DNA of 8,056 bases from Planctomycetaceae bacterium UBA4732 (GTDB taxonomy: Bacteria; Planctomycetota; Planctomycetia; Gemmatales; Gemmataceae). The first letter of the stretch is position 1. Every line of letters begins with the position of its first letter. A program made the position numbers and the translations under genes. The notes below the pieces were generated by a model. That model did not search any database, was not told the DNA's origin, and saw nothing but the letters and a program-made list of their open reading frames with translations. The stretch is taken from the NCBI GenBank assembly GCA_002404095.1, contig DHJA01000093.1, positions 139,911 through 147,966 of the forward strand, in the 5' to 3' direction. Of this stretch, positions 1 to 6,019 are shown one piece after another.

Positions 1-27
1 AGACGCGCTCCCCTTCGGGTCGCGCCT
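1..27 (-). terminator. Probable terminator hairpin after the minus-strand secreted-protein gene
   Basis: On the minus strand, 12 bases after the stop codon of the secreted-protein gene, AGGCGCG (plus 27-21) pairs with CGCGTCT (plus 7-1) with one G-T pair. An inner CCC/GGG stem closes a GAA loop, with a small asymmetric internal loop between the two stems. The position fits a transcription terminator. The bases where a T-run would lie are outside the window, so it could instead be part of a dispersed palindrome. Confidence 0.4.
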
Positions 28-39
28 AAACGAATTTAC

Positions 40-1692
40 TTACTTATCCTGATCCTTCGACTTATTCTTCTGTTCGGCTTCCGCCATCAGGGCGGCGAAC
101 GTCACGACCGGAGCGTCCATGCTGATCTTGACCGTCAGCGCTTTGCCGCCTTCGACGGCGAACCGGACCTTGTCCTTCTTCCCGTCCTTGAACGCCTTCT
201 TGGCGGCGTCCGGAGCGGTGGGATGGTCCTTAGTCAACTGCGCGGCTAAACGGTTCATGGATACCTCCATCTGAAGCATCGCGCCAGCCTTCGGCTCGGC
301 CGCGAGGACTTCTTTCAGCGCGGCCAAGCCGTCCACGCCCATCGCGGTGAAGAGGGCGTCGTCGCGGAAGGCGAAATAGGCCTCCGGGTTGTCGCCGAAC
401 ATGCGCTTGGCGTTCTCATCCGACATTCCGGCGTCGGGAATGAAGCGGTGGATGCCGACGTCGCCTGCCTTCGCCACGTCGAATTTCACCTTTTCCTGAT
501 CTTTTTCTGGTAAAGCCTTGATGGCGTTGCGAACGAGCTTCTCAATTTCGCCGCCCTCCTTGACCTTCAGGCCAATCACCATCGTATAGAGGTCTTTGGC
601 GCCGGGGCCGCGCAGGTCGAAACCCGCGTCCAGCTCGCCGGCCTTCAACGTCGGCAGCAACGCCTTGACGACCGCCTCGGCCGCCTCGCGCTGGCCCTTC
701 GCCGAGGCGTCCTCCAATCCTTTTTTCACCGCCTCGTCCACCGCGTCAGACACGGCCTTGCGAAGTTTCTCCGGCAAAGCCACGTTGAAAATCAGGTTGG
801 CGGCCGAGTCGGCGCCGAGCAAACTGGCGCCGACGCTCTTCTTGTTCCCTAGGTCAGCCATGTTCTCGGCCAACTTGCTGCCCGATTTGCCGGAAAACCG
901 TAGTATCGTAGACAACTCGCCCGCCTCATGGTCCACGTCCAGGCTTATCGAAAGGTCGGCGCCGTCTTCGAGGACGCTCCTGATCTGCGCACCCATTTCG
1001 TCGATAAAGACGGGACGAAAGGCTTTTTGCGCGGGCGTTTCGTTCGGCTCCTCCTTGGCCTTTTCCTTGGCAAGCTGTTGCTCCATGCCGGTGATCAGCA
1101 GGTCCCTATACTTTTCCGGGATCTGATCCAAGTGCAGCACGACCGACGCCAGACTCGTCGTCTTGGCCGGCAATACCTGGTCGGGTGCGAGCAGACGGTC
1201 CTTTGCCAACGCCGCGTTGGTTATGCCGGTGACACAGGCGTAGTTGTTGGCGAAACGGAGAAAGAAGGGAATGGGTACGCCTTCGATGTTGACCTTATAG
1301 GAGCCGTCATCCGCCTTGTCCTCGACCTTGATCTTGTCCTGCTTCTTCAGCAGATTAAGCAGAGCGTCTTCGTCGACAACGGGCACTAGCACCACGACTT
1401 CGCTGTTCTTGGGGTCGTCCGCGTTGACACGAGCGTACAAACCAATCGGCTTCTTGGGATCGACGCCTTCCAGGCCCTTGCGGTCGCCGAGAAGGTTCTT
1501 GAGCATGGCCTCCGCTTGCTTGGCCTCTTCCTCTTTGCCCGCCAGTTCGGAGATGTATTTGGCGTCGGAAATCAGGCCGTCAAGCGACTTGAAGGCGACG
1601 ACGAGGGCCGGCTTTTCGTCGGCCGCCCGCACGAGAGTAGGCGCGGCGGCCAGCAGCAGCAGGCCCGCCAGGGAAAGGAATCGCGTCCGCAT
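40..1692 (-). CDS. Large secreted protein of unknown function
   Basis: This 550-residue protein is not a family I can name. The N-terminus is a clear Sec signal peptide: MRTR, a hydrophobic stretch at about residues 5-19, and a probable cleavage site after LVRA (residue 23). The mature protein is rich in Lys, Asp and Glu and has no further membrane segment, so it is probably periplasmic or exported. Residues 80-120 (DPKKPIGLYARV, then VVVLVPVVDEDALLNLL) resemble a pattern I associate with planctomycete secreted proteins of unknown function, in which a 'percentage-like' beta strand is followed by a short helix; this is only a resemblance. No catalytic motif or cysteine pattern is visible. The ATG at 1692 is supported by a minus-strand TAGGAG seven bases upstream. 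The gene is transcribed away from the PmoA-family gene across a shared 143-bp gap. I am sure it is coding and unsure what it does. Confidence 0.9.
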   Translation of the reverse strand: MRTRFLSLAGLLLLAAAPTLVRAADEKPALVVAFKSLDGLISDAKYISELAGKEEEAKQAEAMLKNLLGDRKGLEGVDPKKPIGLYARVNADDPKNSEVVVLVPVVDEDALLNLLKKQDKIKVEDKADDGSYKVNIEGVPIPFFLRFANNYACVTGITNAALAKDRLLAPDQVLPAKTTSLASVVLHLDQIPEKYRDLLITGMEQQLAKEKAKEEPNETPAQKAFRPVFIDEMGAQIRSVLEDGADLSISLDVDHEAGELSTILRFSGKSGSKLAENMADLGNKKSVGASLLGADSAANLIFNVALPEKLRKAVSDAVDEAVKKGLEDASAKGQREAAEAVVKALLPTLKAGELDAGFDLRGPGAKDLYTMVIGLKVKEGGEIEKLVRNAIKALPEKDQEKVKFDVAKAGDVGIHRFIPDAGMSDENAKRMFGDNPEAYFAFRDDALFTAMGVDGLAALKEVLAAEPKAGAMLQMEVSMNRLAAQLTKDHPTAPDAAKKAFKDGKKDKVRFAVEGGKALTVKISMDAPVVTFAALMAEAEQKNKSKDQDK

Positions 1693-1749
1693 GAATAGGC
1701 TCCTACGTCAGGGGCAAAGGAATCAGGGTTCGGCGATCCAACCCATCGG

Positions 1750-1778
1750 TGGACCGCACAAGACATACCCTCTATACT
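1750..1778 (+). promoter_or_regulatory. Candidate sigma-70 promoter for the PmoA-family gene
   Basis: In the 143-bp gap between the divergent genes, TGGACC (1750-1755, four of six matches to TTGACA) and TATACT (1773-1778, five of six to TATAAT) are separated by 17 bases. They lie about 57 bases before the ATG at 1836. Spacing and direction are right, but planctomycete promoters are poorly defined and the -35 box is weak. A second TATACT lies on the minus strand at 1819-1814 and could serve the opposite gene, with no good -35 box. Confidence 0.3.
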
Positions 1779-1835
1779 CGCCAAAGATTCAGCGATTGGG
1801 CCGGGTTCCCTCAAGTATAGAAAGGGCGGCGACGC

Positions 1836-2861
1836 ATGACGACAGGACGCGGAGCGGCATGGGCGATGCTGGCGGTTGTCGGAACAGGGACGCTCGCCGG
1901 CGCGGCGGAAGCGCCGACGGGCGTGACGATTGAAGTACGCGAGGGCCGCGAAATCAACTTCCTTGCCGGAAAGGACCTCGTCACGAGCTATCACATCGGC
2001 CCCGACGCAGCCAAGCCGTACTTCTGGCCGCTGCACGCGCCCAACGGCGTCGCCGTCACGCGCGCCTGGCCGATGGAAAAGCCCCAACCCGGCGAGCAGA
2101 CCGATCACGTCCATCAGAAGTCCGGCTGGTTTAGCCACGGCGACGTAATCCCCGAAGGCATTGAGGTAAAACAGAAGATTAAGGGGATCGAAGGCGTCGA
2201 TTTCTGGTCGGAGGGAGAGGGCCACGGCCGTATCGTCTGCGTTAAGGTCGGCGAGCCGGAACAGGCCAAGGATCACGCGCGCATAGTCACTAACAACGAA
2301 TGGCGGACGGCCGACGGCGTGAAAGTGCTTGACGAGAAGCGGACGCTCTCTCTCTACGTAGTGAATGGCGAGCGGCTGCTGGTGATGCAAAGCGACCTGT
2401 GGGCCGACGTCTGCCCGGTCACATTCGGCGACACGAAGGAAGGATCGTTCGGCGTGCGCGTGCGGACGGAGATGACGGAGGAAAAGGGCAAAGGCAAAAT
2501 CACCAACGCGGACGGCAAAGCAAGTGAGAAAGGCGAAGACGGCTGTTGGGGCCGCATCTCGGCGTGGTGCGATTATTCAGGACCGTTGGACGGTAAAACG
2601 GCCGGCATCGCGTTAATGGCTGATCCGGACAATCCGTATCCGAGTTGTTGGCACGTCCGAGGCTATGGGCTGATGGCGGCCAACCCATTTGGGCGCGACA
2701 AGTCGGGCTTCCCGGCCGTGAAAGGCAAGACCGATCTGGTCAAACTGGCCAAGGGGGAACACTTGAAATTACGCTATGGCATCTTGCTGCACGACGGCGA
2801 CGCGAAGGAAGGCAAGACGGCGGAGTGCTATGAGCAGTTCGTCAAACTCGGGAAGCGTTGA
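1836..2861 (+). CDS. Secreted PmoA-family (DUF6807) protein
   Basis: The 341-residue protein carries a signal peptide (MTTGRGAAW, then a hydrophobic stretch to about residue 22, likely cleaved near AGAAEA) and then one domain filling the rest. Diagnostic segments are KPYFWPLHAPNG (60-71), a His-rich DHVHQKSGWFSHGDV (90-104), VDFW (121-124), a late DPDNPYPSCWHVRGYG (263-278) and AANPFG (281-286). These match the family called 'methane oxygenase PmoA' in Pfam and later DUF6807. That name is misleading: the family is unrelated to the particulate methane monooxygenase subunit, is abundant in planctomycetes and related bacteria, and often sits near carbohydrate genes. The clustered D90, H91, H93 and H101 could form a metal or catalytic site (inference). 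AAGGG about nine bases before the ATG can serve as ribosome binding site; M11 is an alternative start but would lose the basic n-region. A long palindrome begins five bases after the stop. Confidence 0.88.
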   Translation: MTTGRGAAWAMLAVVGTGTLAGAAEAPTGVTIEVREGREINFLAGKDLVTSYHIGPDAAKPYFWPLHAPNGVAVTRAWPMEKPQPGEQTDHVHQKSGWFSHGDVIPEGIEVKQKIKGIEGVDFWSEGEGHGRIVCVKVGEPEQAKDHARIVTNNEWRTADGVKVLDEKRTLSLYVVNGERLLVMQSDLWADVCPVTFGDTKEGSFGVRVRTEMTEEKGKGKITNADGKASEKGEDGCWGRISAWCDYSGPLDGKTAGIALMADPDNPYPSCWHVRGYGLMAANPFGRDKSGFPAVKGKTDLVKLAKGEHLKLRYGILLHDGDAKEGKTAECYEQFVKLGKR

Positions 2862-2866
2862 AGGTA

Positions 2867-2930
2867 ATACAAGCCCCGAGCGCAAACGAGGGGTGAGGCG
2901 AAACCCCTCGCTTGCGCTCGGGGCTTGTAT
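2867..2930. repeat. Long palindrome of the planctomycete 'SPERKRGV' type, possible terminator
   Basis: Arms 2867-2894 and 2903-2930 are inverted copies, 28 bp long with one mismatch, around an 8-base loop. The core is CCCCGAGCGCAAACGAGGGG on the left and its complement with one change on the right. It begins five bases after the PmoA-family stop, where the hairpin could end transcription; there is no T-run directly after it. Translated in one frame the core reads SPERKRGV. The same core recurs at 8003-8056, which shows it is a dispersed element rather than a one-off terminator. Confidence 0.85.
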
Positions 2931-3146
2931 TCCGAAGAAATTCCATTTTTTCGCGCGAACCTTTCCGGATGAGGTTCGTCAGTATCATAGGGCGCTGAAA
3001 CTGTTTCTCCGTCGGCTTTGTGGAAATGCCCATTCGCAAACGCCGAAGAAGAATGTATTCTTAAGAAGAGAGCATCGCCCCAACAATGCCTGCGGATCCG
3101 CTGGGGTCCGCTCCACCCTTCTCCATTCGATCGCCGGAGGTCCGTG

Positions 3147-3443
3147 ATGAACGTCTTCACTCTGCCAACCCTGGTGCTACGTGGCGTTTCCGTCGTAATC
3201 GACGGTCACAACGTCGGTCTGCGCCTCGGCGTAGAGTCCAAGACGAGAAGCACGACCCCAGTGGTCCGTACCAAACCGCGACGTCCGTTGCGCAACGAGG
3301 AGCGCGGCTTTAGGCCCGCTCAGTGGTCCGACGACCATGCGGAATATGACCGCATGGCGGCCGCGGCCGCCGATGGGGCCGGTCGGTCCCTCTGTTGCGA
3401 CGGAGTCCTCAGTCGAAGTTTGGCTTCGACATGGGCGTCGTAG
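3147..3443 (+). CDS. Possible small hypothetical protein (98 residues)
   Basis: I do not recognise this protein. The case for it is a well-placed GGAGG six bases before the ATG, an uninterrupted frame of 98 codons and mostly ordinary codon choice. The N-terminal part (MNVFTLPTLVLRGVSVVIDG) is hydrophobic, the middle is basic (KPRRPLRNEERG), and the region near residue 70 contains an Ala run, AAAAA. That Ala run is encoded by a perfect GC palindrome, and the neighbouring DHAEYDRM by an inverted repeat, so part of the frame may be a by-product of structured DNA. The opposite strand has an open frame of similar length (3461 to 3177), which weakens the case. It may be real, a relic, or spurious. 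Confidence 0.3.
   Translation: MNVFTLPTLVLRGVSVVIDGHNVGLRLGVESKTRSTTPVVRTKPRRPLRNEERGFRPAQWSDDHAEYDRMAAAAADGAGRSLCCDGVLSRSLASTWAS
3335..3371. repeat. Perfect inverted repeat abutting a perfect 16-bp GC palindrome
   Basis: CCATGCGG (3335-3342) and CCGCATGG (3350-3357) are perfect inverted copies around a 7-base AT-rich spacer (AATATGA). The right arm runs into GGCGGCCGCGGCCGCC (3356-3371), a perfect 16-bp self-complementary sequence. The first could be a dimeric operator site or a small hairpin; the second contains two overlapping GCGGCCGC sites. Both lie within the doubtful ORF at 3147-3443. No function is shown. Confidence 0.6.
3412..3430. repeat. Perfect 7-bp hairpin
   Basis: GTCGAAG (3412-3418) and CTTCGAC (3424-3430) form a perfect stem with a 5-base TTTGG loop. 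It lies close to the end of the doubtful ORF (stop at 3443). It could be a small hairpin with no role; no T-run follows. Confidence 0.45.
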
Positions 3444-3585
3444 GTCAAACCGTCTTGCCACGCTGAAACAATCTGGCTTTGCGATTTGTCGCCGTCACCC
3501 CTCGGATGTGTCGCCGACGGTATCGAACGCCGCTTCGCGCATCTTCATTTGAGGATGTGCAGGCCGCGACGATCCGTAGTGGCGC

Positions 3586-3650
3586 CTTCCGAGACGGAAT
3601 GCGGACAGCAGCCCCCGGTTGATCCCTGGCGGGCGGCGCCGTCTCCGAAG
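3586..3650 (+). other. Imperfect long-range stem in the leader of the sigma-factor gene
   Basis: CTTCCGAGACGG (3586-3597) pairs with CCGTCTCCGAAG (3639-3650) over 12 positions with one mismatch, enclosing a 41-base GC-rich segment that can fold further (GCCC at 3611-3614 with GGGC at 3631-3634). The structure ends 47 bases before the sigma-factor ATG, so it could be a leader RNA element acting on that gene, but I cannot match it to a known riboswitch or RNA family. Confidence 0.3.
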
Positions 3651-3697
3651 TGGTGCAGATGATTTAGGCAACGGATCGAGAAGGTGTTCAAACTCCC

Positions 3698-4282
3698 ATG
3701 ATGGAGAATGAGATCTCGGAGTTAGTGTTGCGCGCCCAGACCGGCGACCGGGCCGCTTACGGTGAGCTGGTGGAGCGCTTTCAGCCGACGGTGTACGCCG
3801 TGGCGCTGGCCCGACTGCGCCACCCGGCGGAGGCGCAGGAACTGGCGCAGGAAGTCTTTATGCACGGTATGAGAAAGCTGCCGCAATTGCGCGAGGTGCA
3901 ATGTTTCGCCGGCTGGCTGCGGCAGATCACGGTGCGCATGGCCCTCAATCGCCTGACGCGGCGCGGTCCGCTGCACAAGGTCGAGTCGGCGGTGTTGGAC
4001 AACGCCGAGGCGGCCGGCGCCGGCCCGTTGGATAATCTGGTCAAGGCGGAGCAGGCGGCGGAGCTGCATCGCGGACTGGATCGGCTCAAGCCGGTGGACC
4101 GGGCCACGCTGGTGTCATTCTACCTCCAAGGCCGGTCTTTGAAGCAGATGAGCCGCGAGTTCGAGACGCCGATCGGCACCATCAAACGACGGCTGCACGT
4201 CGCGCGGCATCGCTTGAAGACGGCCCTGGAAAAGGCCAGCGGCAAACGGCCGCGGCGCGAGCGTGAACTGGCGTGCGTGTAA
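3698..4282 (+). CDS. ECF-type RNA polymerase sigma factor
   Basis: This 194-residue protein has the two-domain plan of extracytoplasmic-function sigma factors of the sigma-70 family. Region 2 covers about residues 22-90 (YGELVERFQPTVYAVALARL, then HPAEAQELAQEVFMHGMRKL and FAGWLRQITVRMALNRLTRR), which binds core polymerase and melts the -10 element. A short Ala/Gly-rich linker follows (100-118). Region 4 covers about 120-176, with a helix-turn-helix in LKQMSREFETPIGTIKRRLH (148-167) for -35 recognition. Region 3 is absent, as is usual for ECF factors. The C-terminal tail is short and basic (KRPRRERE), with no added domain. The start may be either of two adjacent ATG codons (3698 or 3701); AGAAGG lies about a dozen bases upstream. 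No anti-sigma factor follows: the next gene is an aspartic protease 96 bp away. The subgroup and trigger cannot be told from sequence alone. Confidence 0.93.
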   Translation: MMENEISELVLRAQTGDRAAYGELVERFQPTVYAVALARLRHPAEAQELAQEVFMHGMRKLPQLREVQCFAGWLRQITVRMALNRLTRRGPLHKVESAVLDNAEAAGAGPLDNLVKAEQAAELHRGLDRLKPVDRATLVSFYLQGRSLKQMSREFETPIGTIKRRLHVARHRLKTALEKASGKRPRRERELACV

Positions 4283-4343
4283 GAGTATGTCCCATAAGTC
4301 CTATAAGTCCTATAAGTCCTATAGGGCTTATGGGGCATACTCT
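4282..4343. repeat. Hairpin built on a 9-bp tandem repeat (CCTATAAGT)
   Basis: Arms 4282-4303 and 4322-4343 pair over 22 positions, 20 Watson-Crick plus two G-T. The left side and loop hold about three tandem copies of CCTATAAGT (the first is CCCATAAGT), so the right arm (TAGGGCTTATGGG) can pair with any copy and the hairpin can slide. The left arm starts on the last base of the sigma-factor stop codon. It may end or attenuate transcription before the protease gene. I recall similar CTATAAGTC strings from other planctomycete intergenic regions, so it is probably a dispersed element with variable copy number. Confidence 0.8.
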
Positions 4344-4378
4344 GACCGGCAGGGGCCGAACGAGCGGAGGAAGTAGCA

Positions 4379-4798
4379 ATGGGCAAAGTATTTGTGAAAG
4401 CTCGTATCGTGAATCTGAATGAACTGTACAACGCCGAGCAAGGGCTGCTGAAACCCGAAGAGGTACACGCCATCGAAGTGACTGAAGCCGTTGTTGACAC
4501 AGCGGCTTCGACCTTATCTTTGCCTAAGCGCATGATCGCGCAGCTGGGATTACGCTTCGTTGGCAATCGTAACGCCCGGACCAGCGCCGGCAGGGTTGTG
4601 TTTCCGGTGTATGGCACGGTGCGTATGACCATTGAGGACCGCCTGTGGAGCGGAGACGTGATCGAGGTTCCGGACGACTGCCCGGTGTTGATCGGCCAAG
4701 TGCCTCTTGAGGCGCTTGATTACGTCGTCGATCCGGTGAATCACCGGCTGATCGGCAATCCCGATCATGGCGGCGAATACCTCATCGAACTGTATTAA
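4379..4798 (+). CDS. Clan AA aspartic protease (AF_0612-like family)
   Basis: The 139-residue protein resembles the small single-domain retropepsin-like proteins annotated as 'clan AA aspartic protease, AF_0612 family'. The catalytic motif is VVDTAASTLSLP (38-49), with D40 as the expected catalytic aspartate; such proteins act as homodimers with one Asp from each chain. The flap region would lie in about 70-90. The family hallmark near the C-terminus is clear: PVLIGQVPLEALDYVVD (102-118), then RLIGNPDHGGEY (123-134). The motif is D-T-A rather than the commoner D-T-G, which is tolerated in the clan. There is no signal peptide or membrane segment, so it is probably cytoplasmic. GGAGG eight bases before the ATG fixes the start. 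It is the first gene of the packed downstream run, with only 20 bp to the next gene. Substrates of this family are unknown. Confidence 0.85.
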   Translation: MGKVFVKARIVNLNELYNAEQGLLKPEEVHAIEVTEAVVDTAASTLSLPKRMIAQLGLRFVGNRNARTSAGRVVFPVYGTVRMTIEDRLWSGDVIEVPDDCPVLIGQVPLEALDYVVDPVNHRLIGNPDHGGEYLIELY

Positions 4799-4818
4799 GG
4801 CCGTGGAGAGCATCTATC

Positions 4819-5352
4819 ATGGCGTTCATCGGCTGGTTGATTCTGCTGATTTTCCTCGGCATCCTCCTCATTCTGCTGCTGACGGCGGCGGTGTTCGGTC
4901 CCGTTCTGCCGAGCATGATCCTGCGCGCCAGCTGCTCTGTGGCGAACGTGAAGGAGCCGCGTTATCTGGTATCCTTTCCGTTAGGCTACGTCATTCTGCT
5001 TGTTTACGCCGTGCTATGTTGGGCGTTCGTCAACTTTCTCGGTCGCTTCGACGTGGACCCGGACGCCCCCTTCGGCTCGATGCACCTTTGCGGATATTTG
5101 CTATCGTTCACAGTCGGATGGATCGTCGCCGCCCTGCTGTACCGCGTCAGCATTGCGCCCTCTTTCCTGAAAGGCTTCTGGGTCGCCAGCCTGCAACTTC
5201 TGCTCGGCGCCTTGGCCTCCACCTTGACGGCTGGATTACTGTTGGCCGTACTCGCCGTCTGGCAGCTGCTTCAGTTTCCTTTGCCCTGGATGAGCACTCC
5301 GCAGCAACCCGCCACGGCCCAAATCGCCCCCGCCGACTTCCACCCGTTATGA
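4819..5352 (+). CDS. Four-helix integral membrane protein of unknown function
   Basis: I do not recognise this 177-residue protein. It is strongly hydrophobic, with probable membrane segments at about 5-29, 53-75, 90-109 and 121-151. A cytoplasmic or periplasmic loop with charged residues lies between the first two (NVKEPRY, 43-49). A second, acidic loop is DVDPDAP (78-84). The short C-terminal tail is rich in Pro, Ala and Gln. No transporter signature, metal site or enzyme motif is evident. GGAG ten bases upstream supports the ATG. It starts 20 bp after the aspartic protease and its stop overlaps the DUF447 start by four bases (ATGA at 5349-5352), so it is very likely translated together with DUF447. 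Co-translation may point to a link with cofactor metabolism, but nothing in the protein shows it. Confidence 0.85.
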   Translation: MAFIGWLILLIFLGILLILLLTAAVFGPVLPSMILRASCSVANVKEPRYLVSFPLGYVILLVYAVLCWAFVNFLGRFDVDPDAPFGSMHLCGYLLSFTVGWIVAALLYRVSIAPSFLKGFWVASLQLLLGALASTLTAGLLLAVLAVWQLLQFPLPWMSTPQQPATAQIAPADFHPL

Positions 5353-5924
5353 TTCTCGAAGGCGTCGTCACCACCGTTTCGCCCGCTGGGCAAGTCAACG
5401 TCGCGCCGATGGGGCCGCGTCTGCTCGACGATCCCTATGGCGAAGTGCGGCGATTTATACTTCGTCCCTTCCGCACGGCGCAAACCTGCGCCAACCTCCT
5501 GGCCCACGGCGAAGGCGTATTGCACGTTACCGACGATGTATTGCTGCTGGCGAAGGCGGCCCTGGGCGAGCTGAATCCGCCGCCGATGATGCAGCCGGCC
5601 GTTGGCGTCCGCGGCTGGGTCTTGTCGGACGCCTGCCGCTGGTACGAATTCCGCGTGACCGACTGCGACGAGCGCTCCGAAAGGGTGCAGTTCGAGGCGG
5701 AGGTGGTCCATGCCGGCCGTCGCCGCGACTTCCTCGGTTTCAACCGCGCCATGTATGCCGTCGTCGAGGCCGCGATCCTGGCCACGCGCATCAGAATTCT
5801 GCCAAGGGACGAGATCGAAGCCGAGTTCCGCAAGTTGGCCGTGCTGGTCGAGAAGACCGGCGGCCCGCGCGAACGGGAGGCGTTCGCGTTTCTGGAAGAA
5901 TATCTACTTAAAAGTAGTCAGTAG
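5349..5924 (+). CDS. DUF447 family protein linked to methanopterin metabolism
   Basis: This 191-residue protein matches DUF447, a family with a flavin-reductase-like split-barrel fold found in methanogens and in bacteria that use H4MPT. Visible landmarks are MILEGVVTTVSPAGQVNVAP (1-20), with the N-V-A-P-MGPR strand, then RPFRTAQTCANLLAHGEGVL (39-58), HVTDDVLLLA (59-68), FLGFNRAMYAVVEAAILATR (128-147) and KTGGPREREAF (169-179). The biochemical role is not established as far as I know; its steady pairing with methanopterin genes suggests a step in, or partner to, that pathway. The next gene is beta-RFA-P synthase, which fits. The ATG overlaps the membrane-protein stop (ATGA), so this start is favoured over an in-frame upstream extension that would overlap that gene. 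The last residues (SSQ) and the TAG stop are encoded by the inverted-repeat element at 5913-6004, so the original C-terminus may have differed. Confidence 0.88.
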   Translation: MILEGVVTTVSPAGQVNVAPMGPRLLDDPYGEVRRFILRPFRTAQTCANLLAHGEGVLHVTDDVLLLAKAALGELNPPPMMQPAVGVRGWVLSDACRWYEFRVTDCDERSERVQFEAEVVHAGRRRDFLGFNRAMYAVVEAAILATRIRILPRDEIEAEFRKLAVLVEKTGGPREREAFAFLEEYLLKSSQ

Positions 5925-6004
5925 TCAGTAGTTGACTGCACGATGTCAACGACAGACGAGTATTTCTATGACTGCATAACGTCTACTACTGACTACTGAC
6001 TACT
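5913..6004. repeat. Inverted-repeat element with GTAGTCA heptad arms (MITE- or REP-like)
   Basis: The left arm (5913-5936) and right arm (5981-6004) are inverted copies, 24 bp with one mismatch. Each arm is made of the tandem heptad GTAGTCA (left) or TGACTAC (right), about two and a half copies. The 44-base centre contains TGACTGCA at 5969-5976, a copy of 5933-5940, and GTCAAC (5945-5950), which can pair with GTTGAC (5931-5936). The left arm encodes the last codons and the TAG stop of the DUF447 gene; the right arm ends 15 bases before the beta-RFA-P synthase ATG. No transposase is present, so it would need to be moved in trans if mobile. It may also form a hairpin between the two co-directed genes. 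Confidence 0.85.
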
Positions 6005-6019
6005 CTCCGGGTTCCGCTG

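Larger units (their letters stand above)
2931..3697. other. 767-bp stretch without a secure gene, rich in short inverted repeats
   Basis: No reading frame here has recognisable protein motifs. The stretch opens with a T-run (2945-2951) and a 7-bp inverted repeat, CGAACCT (2956-2962) with AGGTTCG (2972-2978). An AT-rich inverted repeat AAGAAT-gt-ATTCTT lies at 3049-3062. A possible small ORF starts at 3147 and is listed separately. Further inverted repeats lie at 3335-3371, 3412-3430 and 3586-3650. The last part (3551-3697) is the leader of the sigma-factor gene. It could be a decayed gene, an unrecognised structured RNA or simply spacer. Confidence 0.5.

Noticed and set aside
596..1389. Plus-strand open frames within the minus-strand secreted-protein gene
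   Set aside because: They are antisense shadows of a gene with a clear signal peptide and ribosome binding site; their translations show no domain.
2828..3160. Minus-strand frames across the first palindrome, containing SPERKRGV-like peptides
   Set aside because: They arise from translating the repeat and flanking spacer; no ribosome binding site or domain supports them.
3177..3461. Minus-strand 94-residue frame
   Set aside because: It has no recognisable motif, and the opposite-strand frame has the better ribosome binding site; at most one of the two is real.
3555..3662. A 35-codon frame before the sigma-factor gene (starts MCRPRRS)
   Set aside because: The GAGG directly abuts the ATG, leaving no spacer, the composition is odd, and it overlaps a likely RNA stem.
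4282..4343. CRISPR array
   Set aside because: The 9-bp units are contiguous with no spacers and form one hairpin; there are no cas genes.
4767..5348. N-terminal extension of the DUF447 frame back to an ATG at 4767
   Set aside because: It would overlap the whole membrane-protein gene and adds low-complexity Arg/Ser-rich sequence. The ATG at 5349 gives the usual family start and an ATGA junction.
5913..6004. Insertion sequence or phage attachment site
   Set aside because: There is no transposase or integrase in the window and no tRNA gene; only the inverted-repeat arms are visible.
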